NCBI GenBank assembly: GCA_900541485.1
Contig: UQJW01000004.1
Coordinates: 65,148-129,147 of the forward strand
Length of the DNA stretch: 64,000 nucleotides
Origin: an uncultured Dialister sp.
GTDB taxonomy: Bacteria > Bacillota > Negativicutes > Veillonellales > Dialisteraceae
Direction of reading: 5' to 3'
Below are positions 51,899 through 61,495 of the stretch, piece after piece. Position 1 is the first letter of the stretch. Each line of letters opens with the position of its first letter. The notes beneath the pieces were generated by a model. That model saw only the letters and a program-made list of their open reading frames with translations, did no database searches and had not been told where the DNA came from. The translations under genes were made by a program, and so were the position numbers.

Positions 51899-53644
51899 TC
51901 AGAGAACCTCCTTCGCCTTATTCAAAATGGTGGAAGTCAGGAACGGTGTCCCGTCATATTGGAGAAGTGACAGGAATTTGTCGTGACAGCTGAAACGGAT
52001 TGCAAAGAGTTCACGGAGCTGGGCTGTCATATTTTCTTCCACAAACAAAATTTTCTTGGCTCCTTCTACATAAGGACGAAGTTCTTCTTCCGGGAACGGT
52101 GAGAGGAGACGGAGCTGGAGATGGTTTACTTTCTTTCCCGATTCCTCCAAAGCTTCTCTTGCTTCTTCAAGTGCTCCGTTGGTGGACGTGATACCTACGA
52201 GAAGTAAATCGCATTCCGTATCTTCATGAGCCACGTTAAACGGGCGGATAGCCTTGGAAACGCCGGCAAATTTACGGTGCCGTTTATTCATCTGCTGGAC
52301 ACGGTCCGCCTGCCCTTCTGCAGGTTTACCGAAAACATTATGCTCAAGTCCGGTGGAAAGGAACATGCCGTTTTCCACGCCCGGAACAGTTCTCGGGGAA
52401 ATACCGTCTTCCACATCTTCAAAGCGGTGGAAATAAGCTTTCTGTTTCGTATCTAAAGCAGGAAGACCGTCTCTTACCAATTTGCCCCGTTTGATTTCTA
52501 TACGGTCCGGATCAAAAACGGGAACCGACTGTTTACACATACCGAACTGAAGGTCCGATAAAAGAATGACCGGCGTCTGGAATTCTTCCGCCAGATTAAA
52601 GGCTTCCTGGGTAATATAGAAGCAGTCCTCAATGGAAGATGCGGCAATAACGATTTTTTCCGCATCACCATGACCGGAGGCAATGGCATAGCGGATATCG
52701 CTCTGCTCCACTTTTGTAGCCATACCTGTCGACGGACCGGCACGCATGACGTCGATGATGACGACAGGAATTTCTGCCATAGCCGCCATGGAAATGGATT
52801 CCGCCATAAGAGAAAGGCCCGGACCTGCCGTTGCCGTGAATGCACGGACCCCTGCATAGCCTGCTCCCATTGCCATCATTACGGACGACAATTCATCTTC
52901 CGTCTGCACTACGGTGCCTTGTATTTTATGAATGTTCTTAATCATGTATTCCATGATTTCCGAAGCAGGAGTAATCGGGTAAGACGCCATGAAACGGGAA
53001 CCTGCGGCTATCGCACCCAGAGCGGCCGCTTCATTTCCCAAAAGGTAAAGCTGCTCTTTTTTCGCCGGTGTGGGGAGCTTGCCTAATTCCACGCCCTGCA
53101 TGGCTTTAATCGCCAAGTCATAGCCTTCTTTGAAAATACTCTTATTTTTGGCAATGACTTCTGCCCCTTTTTTCTCAAACCGTTCTGCGATAAAACGGTA
53201 AAACGGCACTTCCGGAAATCCGAGAAGTCCGGCACTCATACCGAGAGCCGCTATATTTTTCATCTGCATGGAGCCGTATTTTTTCGCCAGTTCCGTAATA
53301 GGTAAGGGCAGAAAAATACGTCCCGTATGAGCTTCCCATTTCGGACGGAAAGCATCATCGGCAATAATTACGCCGCCTTCGGGAATTTCTTTCCCATGCA
53401 AATCGATAGTTTCCTGATCCAAAGCGACCAGACAATCCACCCGCTCTCCGATGGTTGCGATTTCTTTCGTCGCAATACGGAGCGCAATCGTCGTATGTCC
53501 CCCTTTGATACGGGAAGCAAAGAGACGCTGGCTGAAAAGCGAGTATCCCTCCTGGGCAAGGACACGTCCCAAAATTTCTCCGCAGGACTCGACACCCTGG
53601 CCCTGCTGTCCTCCCATTTTCCAAATAAAATCCTTCTTTTCCAC
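51899..53644 (-). CDS. korA: 2-oxoacid:ferredoxin oxidoreductase, fused gamma-alpha subunit
   Basis: A GTG at 53644 is the likely start (AAGGAGG eight bases upstream), giving 581 residues. The first 190 residues are a gamma domain (WKMGGQQGQGVESCGEILG), and the rest is an alpha domain with FMASYPITPASEIMEYM and EDELSSVMMAMGAGYAGVRAFTATAGPG. This gamma-alpha fusion with a separate beta subunit is the KorAB arrangement. It sits 2 bases before korB in transcription order; ATGs in other frames near the start are not used. Confidence 0.92.
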   Translation of the reverse strand: MEKKDFIWKMGGQQGQGVESCGEILGRVLAQEGYSLFSQRLFASRIKGGHTTIALRIATKEIATIGERVDCLVALDQETIDLHGKEIPEGGVIIADDAFRPKWEAHTGRIFLPLPITELAKKYGSMQMKNIAALGMSAGLLGFPEVPFYRFIAERFEKKGAEVIAKNKSIFKEGYDLAIKAMQGVELGKLPTPAKKEQLYLLGNEAAALGAIAAGSRFMASYPITPASEIMEYMIKNIHKIQGTVVQTEDELSSVMMAMGAGYAGVRAFTATAGPGLSLMAESISMAAMAEIPVVIIDVMRAGPSTGMATKVEQSDIRYAIASGHGDAEKIVIAASSIEDCFYITQEAFNLAEEFQTPVILLSDLQFGMCKQSVPVFDPDRIEIKRGKLVRDGLPALDTKQKAYFHRFEDVEDGISPRTVPGVENGMFLSTGLEHNVFGKPAEGQADRVQQMNKRHRKFAGVSKAIRPFNVAHEDTECDLLLVGITSTNGALEEAREALEESGKKVNHLQLRLLSPFPEEELRPYVEGAKKILFVEENMTAQLRELFAIRFSCHDKFLSLLQYDGTPFLTSTILNKAKEVL

Positions 53645-53828
53645 TCCATCTTCCTCCTTACCGATGAATAGAATCAGTGAAAAAAATATCCCAAAAAAGC
53701 ATTCTGCAGGCATAAAATTTTATCACACAAATACTAATTTATTATAGCATACAAGTCTTTTTCTGATAAATGTCATTTCCTGCATTCCCGTTCACTTTTT
53801 CATAAAAGAAAGGCTATATTTCCCATAA

Positions 53829-53869
53829 AAAAACAGACCCTTTCCGCTACCGGGAAAAGAGTCTGTTCT
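53829..53869 (-). terminator. Terminator after the alpha/beta hydrolase gene
   Basis: AACAGAC and GTCTGTT with inner CCTTTTCC/GGGAAAAG arms form a long stem with A/T runs on both sides. Confidence 0.8.
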
Positions 53870-53870
53870 T

Positions 53871-54782
53871 TTATTTTTCAAGCGGTCCCAAATGTTTTTC
53901 AAGAAAGGCCAGCACCTTTTCATTCACCAAATCGGCTTGAAGAGCGGTCAGGTCATGGCCTGCACCGGGAATCAGGACACGCTCCGTCTGCGGCGATTTC
54001 CTTTTCATTTCTTCCAGTGCCTTACGGGCAGGATACAGTTTTTCATTTTCACCGGCCATAAAAAGAGAAGGTACGGTGATTTTTTTCCATTCCACTTCTT
54101 TCAGCACACGGAGCGGAACAACGAAACGGCGGCGGAAGGAGCGGAAACGCAAATCCGACCGTTCCATAAACCAATCATAGCTGATTCCGTACTTCGGCGG
54201 ATGATTGAGAGAATCCTTGAAAAGCCAGCGGAAAAGACGATGACTGCCCCATATGGGAAACAGTCCCGTCAAAGCGACACGGAAGAGAAAACGGCGGCTT
54301 ATGGGAAGTATCGTCGCGCCCGGTGCAATCATGACGATGGCAAGAAGTTTCTCCCGGAAAGCAAGTGCATATTCCGCCGTAAGCCAGCCCCCATAAGACA
54401 TACCGACAAGAATAAATTTCTTCAGTTGAAGCTGCTCTACCACCGAATCGAGCCAGACTATCAGGTCATGACGTGTAAGCGGATGACGCCTGTCCACCGA
54501 AAGGCCGTAGTCATTAATCATATCCACGGCGTAAATTCTGAAATATTTTCCCCAAACTCTTACATTAGGGGACCAGGACAAAGACGGTGCCGTTATACCG
54601 GGAAGCAATACCATCGCCGGTGCGCCCTCTTTTCCCGAAACACGGACATAGGTGGGCCCGAAAGGTGTTTCCACATAGACACGGGAAAAAGGAGCAGGCC
54701 AGTACTCCTCCTCCGTCTTATGATAAATCTCTGTATACTTTTCCTTTGCTTCCTCAGATACAAAGGGATAATACGATTTCAT
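53871..54782 (-). CDS. Alpha/beta hydrolase
   Basis: A 303-residue single-domain hydrolase. LVGMSYGGWLTAEYAL holds the nucleophilic serine of the G-x-S-x-G elbow, and PGAGHDLTALQ the histidine near the end. A cap region lies in between (about 160-230). No signal peptide. It resembles carboxylesterases and prolyl-aminopeptidase-like proteins; the substrate is unknown. It starts 12 bases after tatD behind GGGAGG. Confidence 0.88.
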   Translation of the reverse strand: MKSYYPFVSEEAKEKYTEIYHKTEEEYWPAPFSRVYVETPFGPTYVRVSGKEGAPAMVLLPGITAPSLSWSPNVRVWGKYFRIYAVDMINDYGLSVDRRHPLTRHDLIVWLDSVVEQLQLKKFILVGMSYGGWLTAEYALAFREKLLAIVMIAPGATILPISRRFLFRVALTGLFPIWGSHRLFRWLFKDSLNHPPKYGISYDWFMERSDLRFRSFRRRFVVPLRVLKEVEWKKITVPSLFMAGENEKLYPARKALEEMKRKSPQTERVLIPGAGHDLTALQADLVNEKVLAFLEKHLGPLEK

Positions 54783-54794
54783 CTCCGCCTCCCG

Positions 54795-55568
54795 TCAGAT
54801 ACCGAAAAGTCTTTCCGTATTTGCTTTCGCGTGACTGATAACTTCCTCTGCACTCACTCCCATATAATGAGCAAGCGCTGGTGCGACATACACGATATTT
54901 TGCGGTACATTCGTCCGTTTCAGACCGGGAATTCCGCGGGGTGTAAGATACGGTGCATCAGTTTCCAAAAGAATCCGCTCCAGCGGGATATACTTCACCG
55001 CCTCACGCAAATCACCGGCCCGCCGTTCATCACAAATCCAGCCGGTAATCCCGATATAAAATCCCATACCGACCAGCTTTTCCGCCATTTCCCTGTTTCC
55101 CGTATAGCAATGCACCACGGAACGGCGGCAAATCTCCTCATGCCCGTCAAAGCAGGCAAGGAAATCCTCTTCCGCGTCCCGCTGATGAAGAAACAACGGT
55201 TTCTCCAATTTTTCCGCCAGAGCAATCAGCTTCTTGAAATAATAAAGCTGGTTTTCCTTTGACGAATACATACGGTCATAATCAAGCCCGCACTCGCCTA
55301 CCGCCACAATCTTGGGATTGGACGATACGATTTCTCCGATACGGTGCAAATCCGCCTCCTCCGCCCGATCTGCACTGTGGGGATGAATTCCCGCCGTACC
55401 GTACACGGCATGGGTCTTCACAAAATCATTGACTTTCTCATTTTCTGCCGCTTCCGAACCGGTCAAAATACAACAAATCCCCGCTGCTTCCGCCTCGGAA
55501 ATAATCTTCTCCGGGTCGGGAAAAGAAGAAGTAAATAAATTCAGTCCGATATCATAGTACGTAATCAT
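54795..55568 (-). CDS. TatD-family metal-dependent hydrolase
   Basis: Start at ATG 55568 (a GTG two codons upstream is the alternative); about 257 residues. TIM-barrel amidohydrolase fold: TYYDIGLNLFTS replaces the usual DxHxH metal motif, so the first metal ligands are altered. Later elements are normal: VAVGECGLDYDR, FLHQRDAEEDF, VVHCYTGNREM and LLETDAPYLTPRG. TatD enzymes are DNases or D-aminoacyl-tRNA related hydrolases. The changed DxHxH (here D-I-G-L-N) is notable. Confidence 0.88.
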   Translation of the reverse strand: MITYYDIGLNLFTSSFPDPEKIISEAEAAGICCILTGSEAAENEKVNDFVKTHAVYGTAGIHPHSADRAEEADLHRIGEIVSSNPKIVAVGECGLDYDRMYSSKENQLYYFKKLIALAEKLEKPLFLHQRDAEEDFLACFDGHEEICRRSVVHCYTGNREMAEKLVGMGFYIGITGWICDERRAGDLREAVKYIPLERILLETDAPYLTPRGIPGLKRTNVPQNIVYVAPALAHYMGVSAEEVISHAKANTERLFGI

Positions 55569-55800
55569 AAGCACCCTTACACTTTCTTAAACTCCGGTTG
55601 ATATATTCCGTTTTATCTTTTTACATGAAATCATTTACATTATACCCTTGTACAAAGAAAATAGAAATTTATTAAAATGAAAAACGCCGGATTAAAAAAT
55701 ATTGACAACCTTATAGGTGTATAATTTATATATAATTATAAAATCATTTTAACCGGTCACAAATAACCAACCATATCAATTTGTAAAAGGACGGAAGAAA

Positions 55801-56583
55801 ATGAAAATAGCGTTACTTCATTTTGATTTAGCCAACGGCCCGAAAGAAAAGAATAAGAAAAAGCTCCTTCAAGGCATAAAAGAAGCTTCCTCACGCGGAG
55901 CCGGCTGGATTCTCACTCCCGAAACAGCATTGGAAGGATATTTTTTCTACAAAAACGACAAGAACGCTCCGAAAAAGATGAGCATCCGCAAACAGGAAGA
56001 CTTTAAAGAATTTTATGAAATTGCCGGACAAAAACAAATCACTTTATTTCTTTCCGCTGCAGAAAAAACTTCAGACAAAAAAGCTTACAACTCCTGTTTC
56101 ATACTCACCCCGGACGGAAAAGAAAAGGGGGTTCACAGAAAAATATATTCCCATCAAAGCGGTGCAGAAGGGTGGATTTCTTTAGGGGAAGAAGCAGAAG
56201 TCTACTCTTTGAATGGTATAAAAACCGGTGTTTTGGTTTGTGCCGATGCATACTATGAACACCCCTCCCGCATGGTAAAAAACGGCGGTGCAGAGCTTGT
56301 ATTGGTTTCTGCCGCCTGGCCGCCGGGAGAATGCTGCAAGAATCCCGAAACGGTTTGGGCAAGAACTTCTCTGTGGACAGATTGCCCCGTGTGTGTTTGT
56401 AATCAGACAGGCACTTACCACGGAATGGATATGACGATTGCCAAAAGTGCCGTACTTGATAAAGGAAATTGCCTTTTTACCTATCAGGGCGACCCCGCCA
56501 TTTTACTCTGGTCCTTTGACGAAAAGGCGAAAAAAGTTATATCAGACAATTTTGAAATCATTCCGTTCAAGGAAATCCCTTAA
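55801..56583 (+). CDS. Carbon-nitrogen (nitrilase-type) hydrolase
   Basis: A 260-residue nitrilase-superfamily protein. The catalytic triad appears in order: E in LTPETALEGYF, K in GVHRKIYSH and C in GVLVCADAYYEHPSRM. Cysteine is followed by ADAY rather than the common WD, so the specific subgroup is unclear. Members hydrolyse amides or carbamoyl compounds in the cytoplasm. Single gene behind GGACGGAAGAAA, with TTGACA at 55702 in a poor promoter context. Confidence 0.82.
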   Translation: MKIALLHFDLANGPKEKNKKKLLQGIKEASSRGAGWILTPETALEGYFFYKNDKNAPKKMSIRKQEDFKEFYEIAGQKQITLFLSAAEKTSDKKAYNSCFILTPDGKEKGVHRKIYSHQSGAEGWISLGEEAEVYSLNGIKTGVLVCADAYYEHPSRMVKNGGAELVLVSAAWPPGECCKNPETVWARTSLWTDCPVCVCNQTGTYHGMDMTIAKSAVLDKGNCLFTYQGDPAILLWSFDEKAKKVISDNFEIIPFKEIP

Positions 56584-56758
56584 CGGAAATAAAAATTTTC
56601 CATCTTTGATGCTCCTTCGGGCATAAGTACTTTATAAAAAAATAAGATATTATTGCTTTTTTATATTTTATAATTTAGAAAACATTTAGAATGTTTTGAG
56701 TAAAATAAAAACACGCTGATATTCCGCTTTTGTTATTTATTCCCCATAAGGAGTTTCT

Positions 56759-57715
56759 ATGACTATACGTTCAAAATGGTATTGTTATCTCTTACCTCTT
56801 ATCCTGTGGCTCAGCTTATTCATAACCGGCTGCCACGCGCCGGACGGTACCCAACCCGGTCATGAGGTACGGACCGTTACCGACTCCCAAGGCACAGAGA
56901 TGGTCGTACCGGTTCATCCGGAAAGAGTTGTCTCTGTGGGAGTATCTACCGATGATGTACTGATTCCCCTCTTGGGAACGAAACGAATTGTCGCTATAGC
57001 AGAACTTATGCCGAATTTAGAAAAAGAATCCGAAGAAATCAAAGGCCGCATTTCCGGTTCTACCGAATCTGTTCTGCAATATGCCCCCGATTTGGTCGTT
57101 GTTCCCAGTTGGAAAAGTGCGGAATATGCAGATGAAATCCGTTCTGCCGGTATCCCTGTCTATGTCTATCAAATGCCTGTTACGACAGAAAAGATTATCG
57201 GAATGATTCATGAACTCGCCGATTTGGTGGGAGAACCGGAAAACGGAAACCGGCTTGCCCGAAAAACGGAGGACCGGATTCGTAACTTACATAACTTCTT
57301 ACAAACAATTCCGGAAAAGGACCGTCTTACTGCCGTACTGGCACGCCCGAACGGAATCGGCGGCGGCAGCGGCAGTACATTCGATACTTGCTGCAAACAG
57401 GCGGGTATCGTCAACGGGGCTGCCGCTTACGGTCTTTCACAAAATGATTCCGCCGGACGGGAAACTTTACTTTCTATCAATCCGGATATTATTTTTGTCC
57501 CTTCTGATGCGTATTCCGAGAAAAACAGCCAAGTAAATGCCATGGCAGCCCGGCAAATTTACGAAGACCCTGCTTTCAGTCATATCAAAGCAGTTCAAAA
57601 CCGCCAAATTTATATCATTGATGCACGTTGGCTGATGAGCTATTCCCAATTCATTGTCAATGCTATGGAAGAAATGGCAAAAAATGCCTACGGATACGAG
57701 GCAATAACCCCTTAA
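56759..57715 (+). CDS. Iron-siderophore/cobalamin-type ABC binding lipoprotein
   Basis: A 318-residue binding protein of the BtuF/FepB (TroA-like) fold with lipoprotein signal (LFITGCHAP). The N-lobe begins VRTVTDSQGTEMVVPVHPERVVSVG, then the long connecting helix and IFVPSDAYSEKNSQ in the C-lobe. It binds cobalamin, haem or ferric-siderophore for an ABC importer; no permease or ATPase is nearby. The ligand cannot be called from sequence alone. Confidence 0.88.
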   Translation: MTIRSKWYCYLLPLILWLSLFITGCHAPDGTQPGHEVRTVTDSQGTEMVVPVHPERVVSVGVSTDDVLIPLLGTKRIVAIAELMPNLEKESEEIKGRISGSTESVLQYAPDLVVVPSWKSAEYADEIRSAGIPVYVYQMPVTTEKIIGMIHELADLVGEPENGNRLARKTEDRIRNLHNFLQTIPEKDRLTAVLARPNGIGGGSGSTFDTCCKQAGIVNGAAAYGLSQNDSAGRETLLSINPDIIFVPSDAYSEKNSQVNAMAARQIYEDPAFSHIKAVQNRQIYIIDARWLMSYSQFIVNAMEEMAKNAYGYEAITP

Positions 57716-57835
57716 TCCTTTCAACTTTTAACCGGTTTCTTTTTCACGGACCGCAATTTTATTTGAAAAGAAAACGGTTCTCCGACTACCAAACACCCTC
57801 AAAATATGATATTATCTATTACAGAAATTCCATAT

Positions 57836-57909
57836 GCGGGTGTAGTTCATTGGTAGAACGCGAGCTTCCCAAGCTTGAGAGGTGGGTTCGATTCCCATCA
57901 TCCGCTCCA
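57836..57909 (+). tRNA. tRNA-Gly (CCC)
   Basis: A 74-base tRNA with encoded CCA. The acceptor stem is GCGGGTG/CATCCGC. The anticodon stem-loop CGAGCTTCCCAAGCTTG has loop TTCCCAA, giving anticodon CCC, the same loop as E. coli glyU. Confidence 0.95.
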
Positions 57910-57913
57910 AATC

Positions 57914-57951
57914 AAAAAGCCCTTGCCGAATCGGTCGGTAAGGACTTTTTT
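57914..57951 (+). terminator. Terminator after tRNA-Gly
   Basis: AGCCCTTGCCGA and TCGGTAAGGACT form a stem followed by six T, directly downstream of the tRNA. Confidence 0.85.
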
Positions 57952-58011
57952 GTTGTTTTTATTATTATCTGTCACATCGTTTTTATGATTTTATCTTTAC
58001 AAGGTTCATCG

Positions 58012-59925
58012 TTACACGTGAATATTTTTTACGAAGAGGGCCCGCATCGCGTTGAGTACGGCCAGAATCATGACACCTACATCGGCGAAGATGGCAAACC
58101 ACATGTTTGCGATTCCCAATGCCCCCAAAAGCAGGCAGAGGAGTTTGACACCGATGGAAAACCATGTGTTCTGATTGACGATGGCAAGGCATTTCCGGGA
58201 AATTTTAATAGCCTTTGCAATTTTTAAGGGATCGTCGTCCATAAGTACGACGTCTGCGGCTTCGATGGCTGCGTCAGATCCCATGGCACCCATGGCAATG
58301 CCTATATCGGCTCTGGTGAGAACGGGAGCGTCATTGATGCCGTCGCCTACGAAAGCTACTTTCCCGTTACCTTTGTTTTCTGCCAGCAGTTGTTCCACTT
58401 TTCCCACTTTATCCGCCGGAAGAAGTCCGCCGTACACTTTGTCGAGTCCCAATTCACCGGAAACGGCTTCTGCCACGTCTTTATTGTCTCCCGTGAGCAT
58501 GACCGTCTTTTTTACGCCTATCCGTTTCAGCGCTTTAATGGCTTCTTTTGATGTTTCTTTGATTTTATCGGATATGACGATATGTCCCGCATAAACTCCG
58601 TTGATGGCTACATGGATAATCGTTCCTTTATTTTCACAGTCATGCCAGACCGCGCCTACAGCGTCCATGAGTTTCGTATTTCCCACGCAGACGGTATCTC
58701 CGTTCACATGAGCTCTGATCCCCTGCCCTGCGATTTCTTCGACAATTTCCACTTGGCAATCGTCGGATTCGTTCGGATAGGCATTTCTGAGGGACGCTCC
58801 CACAGGGTGTGTGGAGTAGCGTTCCACATGGGCTGCCAGGTGGAGTAATTCTTTCGGTGTCAGAAGCTTTGTATGAGCGTCGGTCACTTGGAAAACGCCT
58901 TTGGTCAGTGTTCCCGTTTTATCAAAGACGACGGTTCTGACTTTGGACAGGGTTTCCATATAGTTGGAGCCTTTGATGAGAACGCCTGCCTTACTTGCAC
59001 CGCCGATGCCTGCAAAAAAGCTCAGAGGGATACTGATAACGAGTGCACAGGGGCAGCTGATGACGAGAAATGTGAGGGCCCTGTATATCCATGTTTCCCA
59101 GTCCGCCGGAAGATTCATAAATCCCATACGAACCAGAGGCGGCAAGAGTGCCAGGGTAACGGCCGATGCCACGACCGCCGGTGTATAGGTCCGGGCAAAG
59201 CGGGAAATAAAGTCTTCCGCTTTTGATTTCCTTGAGCTTGCATTTTCCACAAGGTCGAGTATTTTAGAAACCGTAGATTCGCCGAATTCTTTTGTCGTCC
59301 TGATTTTCAGAAGGCCGTTGATATTGATACATCCGCTGATGACCGCATCGCCCTCTTCCACGTCACGGGGAACGCTTTCGCCGGTAAGAGCGGACGTATT
59401 CAGTGTGGACTTTCCGCCGGTAATCACTCCGTCAATCGGGATTTTTTCTCCCGGTTTAACTACAATGGTCGTTCCTACGGCAACTTCATCGGGATCGGTT
59501 TTTATAAGTTCTCCGTTCTCACCTTCCAAATTTGCATAGTCGGGACGGATATCCATGAGTTCGCTGATATTTCTGCGGCTTTTTCCGACAGCATAGCTCT
59601 GGAACCATTCACCGATCTGGTAGAAAAGCATGACCCCGATGGCTTCCGTATAGTCGCCGTCTTCATAAATGGCAAGAAGAATCGCACCGATAGTGGCAAT
59701 CGCCATGAGAAGACTTTCATCAAAAGCCTGTCTGTTTTTAATTCCTTTAAATGCTTTAATCAGGATATCGTAACCGATAACCAGATACGGCACGAGGTAA
59801 AGACCGAAACGGACCATACCCGTCACCGGTGTGAAGTATAACGCCACCATGAGAATGGCGGCAATAATAATCCGCAGGAGATTTCTTTTTTGTTTTTTAT
59901 TCACGTCTTTCCCCTTCTCCCCCAA
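58012..59925 (-). CDS. Heavy-metal-transporting P-type ATPase (CadA/ZntA-like)
   Basis: A 637-residue P1B ATPase exporting Zn(II), Cd(II) or Pb(II). It has no N-terminal metal-binding domain and begins at the first membrane helices. The transmembrane CPC motif is in ISCPCALVISIP; DKTGTLTKG is the phosphorylation site, YSTHPVGASLRNAYP the HP locus, MLTGDNKDVAEAV and VAFVGDGINDAPVL the hinge. The actuator loop has TGESVPRDVEEGD. The missing metal-binding domain is supplied by the small gene 14 bases upstream (59940-60158). Confidence 0.95.
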   Translation of the reverse strand: MGEKGKDVNKKQKRNLLRIIIAAILMVALYFTPVTGMVRFGLYLVPYLVIGYDILIKAFKGIKNRQAFDESLLMAIATIGAILLAIYEDGDYTEAIGVMLFYQIGEWFQSYAVGKSRRNISELMDIRPDYANLEGENGELIKTDPDEVAVGTTIVVKPGEKIPIDGVITGGKSTLNTSALTGESVPRDVEEGDAVISGCININGLLKIRTTKEFGESTVSKILDLVENASSRKSKAEDFISRFARTYTPAVVASAVTLALLPPLVRMGFMNLPADWETWIYRALTFLVISCPCALVISIPLSFFAGIGGASKAGVLIKGSNYMETLSKVRTVVFDKTGTLTKGVFQVTDAHTKLLTPKELLHLAAHVERYSTHPVGASLRNAYPNESDDCQVEIVEEIAGQGIRAHVNGDTVCVGNTKLMDAVGAVWHDCENKGTIIHVAINGVYAGHIVISDKIKETSKEAIKALKRIGVKKTVMLTGDNKDVAEAVSGELGLDKVYGGLLPADKVGKVEQLLAENKGNGKVAFVGDGINDAPVLTRADIGIAMGAMGSDAAIEAADVVLMDDDPLKIAKAIKISRKCLAIVNQNTWFSIGVKLLCLLLGALGIANMWFAIFADVGVMILAVLNAMRALFVKNIHV

Positions 59926-59939
59926 AAAATAAGTCTGTT

Positions 59940-60158
59940 TTAGAAATAAATTTCACAGTCATCTTCTACTTTTTTGCAGTTTTTATATACTTCCTGCATG
60001 ACCGCTTTCGGATCGGCGCCGTCTTCAAATTCCACATTCATCTTGAGCGCCATGAAATTGATGGAGCAATCTTTCACGCCTGCCGTAGCTTTTGCGGCAT
60101 CTTCCATTTTCAACGCACAAGGGGCACAGTCCACTTCGATTCCGTATTTCTTTTTCAT
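59940..60158 (-). CDS. Stand-alone heavy-metal-associated (HMA) domain protein
   Basis: Start at ATG 60158, which follows GGAGGAGAA; 72 residues (a TTG five codons earlier overlaps the Shine-Dalgarno). The ferredoxin-like metal-binding fold has VDCAPCALKMEDAAK with the CxxC pair, GVKDCSINFMALKMNVEF and a C-terminal cysteine pair region (NCKKVEDDCEIYF). The DCxxCALK form is that of the N-terminal domain of ZntA/CadA, here split off as its own gene and read ahead of the ATPase. Confidence 0.9.
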   Translation of the reverse strand: MKKKYGIEVDCAPCALKMEDAAKATAGVKDCSINFMALKMNVEFEDGADPKAVMQEVYKNCKKVEDDCEIYF

Positions 60159-60330
60159 ATCGTTCTCCTCCAATGTATAAATAGTTGTTTAATCTTTATA
60201 TCATTATAGTAATATCACTCTCCCCTTTTGTCAATAGGTAATGAAAATATTTATCATTTTATTTGTTGCTTTTTTGGGGGAAACTGAATAGAATAATAGA
60301 ATATAAGAAAATAAAAAGAGAGGTATGCTC

Positions 60331-60696
60331 ATGTCAGAAATCAATAGTGAATTACCGCACCAACACGGAAATAATGAAAAAGATATTCTCCGTCATCTTC
60401 CGTCTCCGAAGACCATAGATGACGTTTCTATCGTATTGAAACAGCTTTCCGATCCGACAAGACTGAAAATTTTCTGGATTCTCTGCCACATGGAGGAATG
60501 TGTTATCAATATCGCTGCCATTATGAATATGAGCAGCCCCGCCGTTTCCCATCATCTCCGTCTTCTCAAGACCTGCGGCCTCATCAATTCCCGCCGGGAC
60601 GGAAAAGAAATGTACTATAAGGCAGCAGATACGGAAATGGTGAATGAGCTTCATCACGCCATCGACAACATTGCCAAAATCACATTACCCGAATAA
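60331..60696 (+). CDS. ArsR/SmtB-family metal-sensing repressor
   Basis: Start at ATG 60331 (AGAGAGG seven bases upstream; another ATG is at 60325); about 121 residues. Winged-helix domain with VLKQLSDPTRLKIFWILCHMEECVINIAAIM and SSPAVSHHLRLLKTCGLI. ECVI carries the alpha-3 cysteine of metal sensors, and HHAIDNI near the end could supply alpha-5 ligands. It is divergent from the HMA-ATPase pair, whose promoter region it probably controls in response to Zn or Cd. Confidence 0.88.
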   Translation: MSEINSELPHQHGNNEKDILRHLPSPKTIDDVSIVLKQLSDPTRLKIFWILCHMEECVINIAAIMNMSSPAVSHHLRLLKTCGLINSRRDGKEMYYKAADTEMVNELHHAIDNIAKITLPE

Positions 60697-60703
60697 TAAG
60701 ACA

Positions 60704-60733
60704 GCCGGTATCCCCAGGGATTCCGGTTTTTTA
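60704..60733 (+). terminator. Terminator after arsR-like gene
   Basis: CCGGTATCC CCAG GGATTCCGG followed by six T. Confidence 0.88.
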
Positions 60734-60830
60734 TTTCTCTCATTTTATTTTGGTGAAGAGAATAAAAAAGCTCTGTTACTTTCAGTACACAGAAGCTTTT
60801 TTATGGAAAAACGGCGGTCATTCGACCGGG

Positions 60831-61286
60831 TTACGATTTCCAACGATCGGGTAAAAGAAATCCTCCTGCAGCGGCTGCCGCGAGAATGACATACTTCACC
60901 GCCGTTCCCGTCATGAAAAGGTCGGCCACGGCATAGAGCAGCAGAAGAACCGCCGCAAGTGCCTGTCCTCTCGGATAGATGCGGTATCTTTGGAAAAGAG
61001 AGGCGGAAAAAACGGTGTAAGCGAGAATTGTCATGAGCGAGCGGACTGTTCCGACGGCCCGGATTTTCCAGACATCCTGCAAGGGAGTCATATACAAGAG
61101 GGCCATCAAAAAAATGCCGAGAGCAAGAATGATTCCCGTAAGAATGAGGCGCCGTAAAAAGACGGTCCGCGGGATTTCTTTTTTTATATCCGTTGCACCT
61201 TTTTTCACGGCAGATAAAAACAGTATCGCTGCAGTAATTACATATTCACTTATATAGAGCAGTTCCGTCAGGTTCACCGTTTTCAT
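60831..61286 (-). CDS. Small membrane protein of unknown function
   Basis: A 151-residue protein with four or five hydrophobic helices (YISEYVITAAILFLSA, LILTGIILALGIFLMALLY, SLMTILAYTVFSASLF, ALAAVLLLLYAVADLF and a C-terminal one). I do not recognise a family. It stands alone, leftward, with normal base composition and a plausible start; no neighbour hints at its role. Confidence 0.65.
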   Translation of the reverse strand: MKTVNLTELLYISEYVITAAILFLSAVKKGATDIKKEIPRTVFLRRLILTGIILALGIFLMALLYMTPLQDVWKIRAVGTVRSLMTILAYTVFSASLFQRYRIYPRGQALAAVLLLLYAVADLFMTGTAVKYVILAAAAAGGFLLPDRWKS

Positions 61287-61495
61287 GATTATCTTTTCCC
61301 TTATCTGTATTTTTACGGCCGGACAATTTGAAGCTTTTATGCTTTATCCGTCTTCCGCTTTCCTTTTATTTTAACCGCTGTATCTCTAAATACAAGTCCT
61401 GATTTGCAAATGATTCGCAATAAAGCAGTGGGCATGATATAATAAAGGTATTAATCATGCTATAAAATACGCATTAATTAAGAAAGGAGTTTTTT

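Noticed and set aside
53892..55262. 456-codon plus-strand frame across the hydrolase and tatD genes
   Set aside because: Spans two well-supported minus-strand genes and has no recognisable domain.
55702..55735. TTGACA followed by TATAAT-like bases before the nitrilase gene
   Set aside because: TATAAT is only 12 bases away and the 17-base position reads TTTATA, so no firm promoter can be called.
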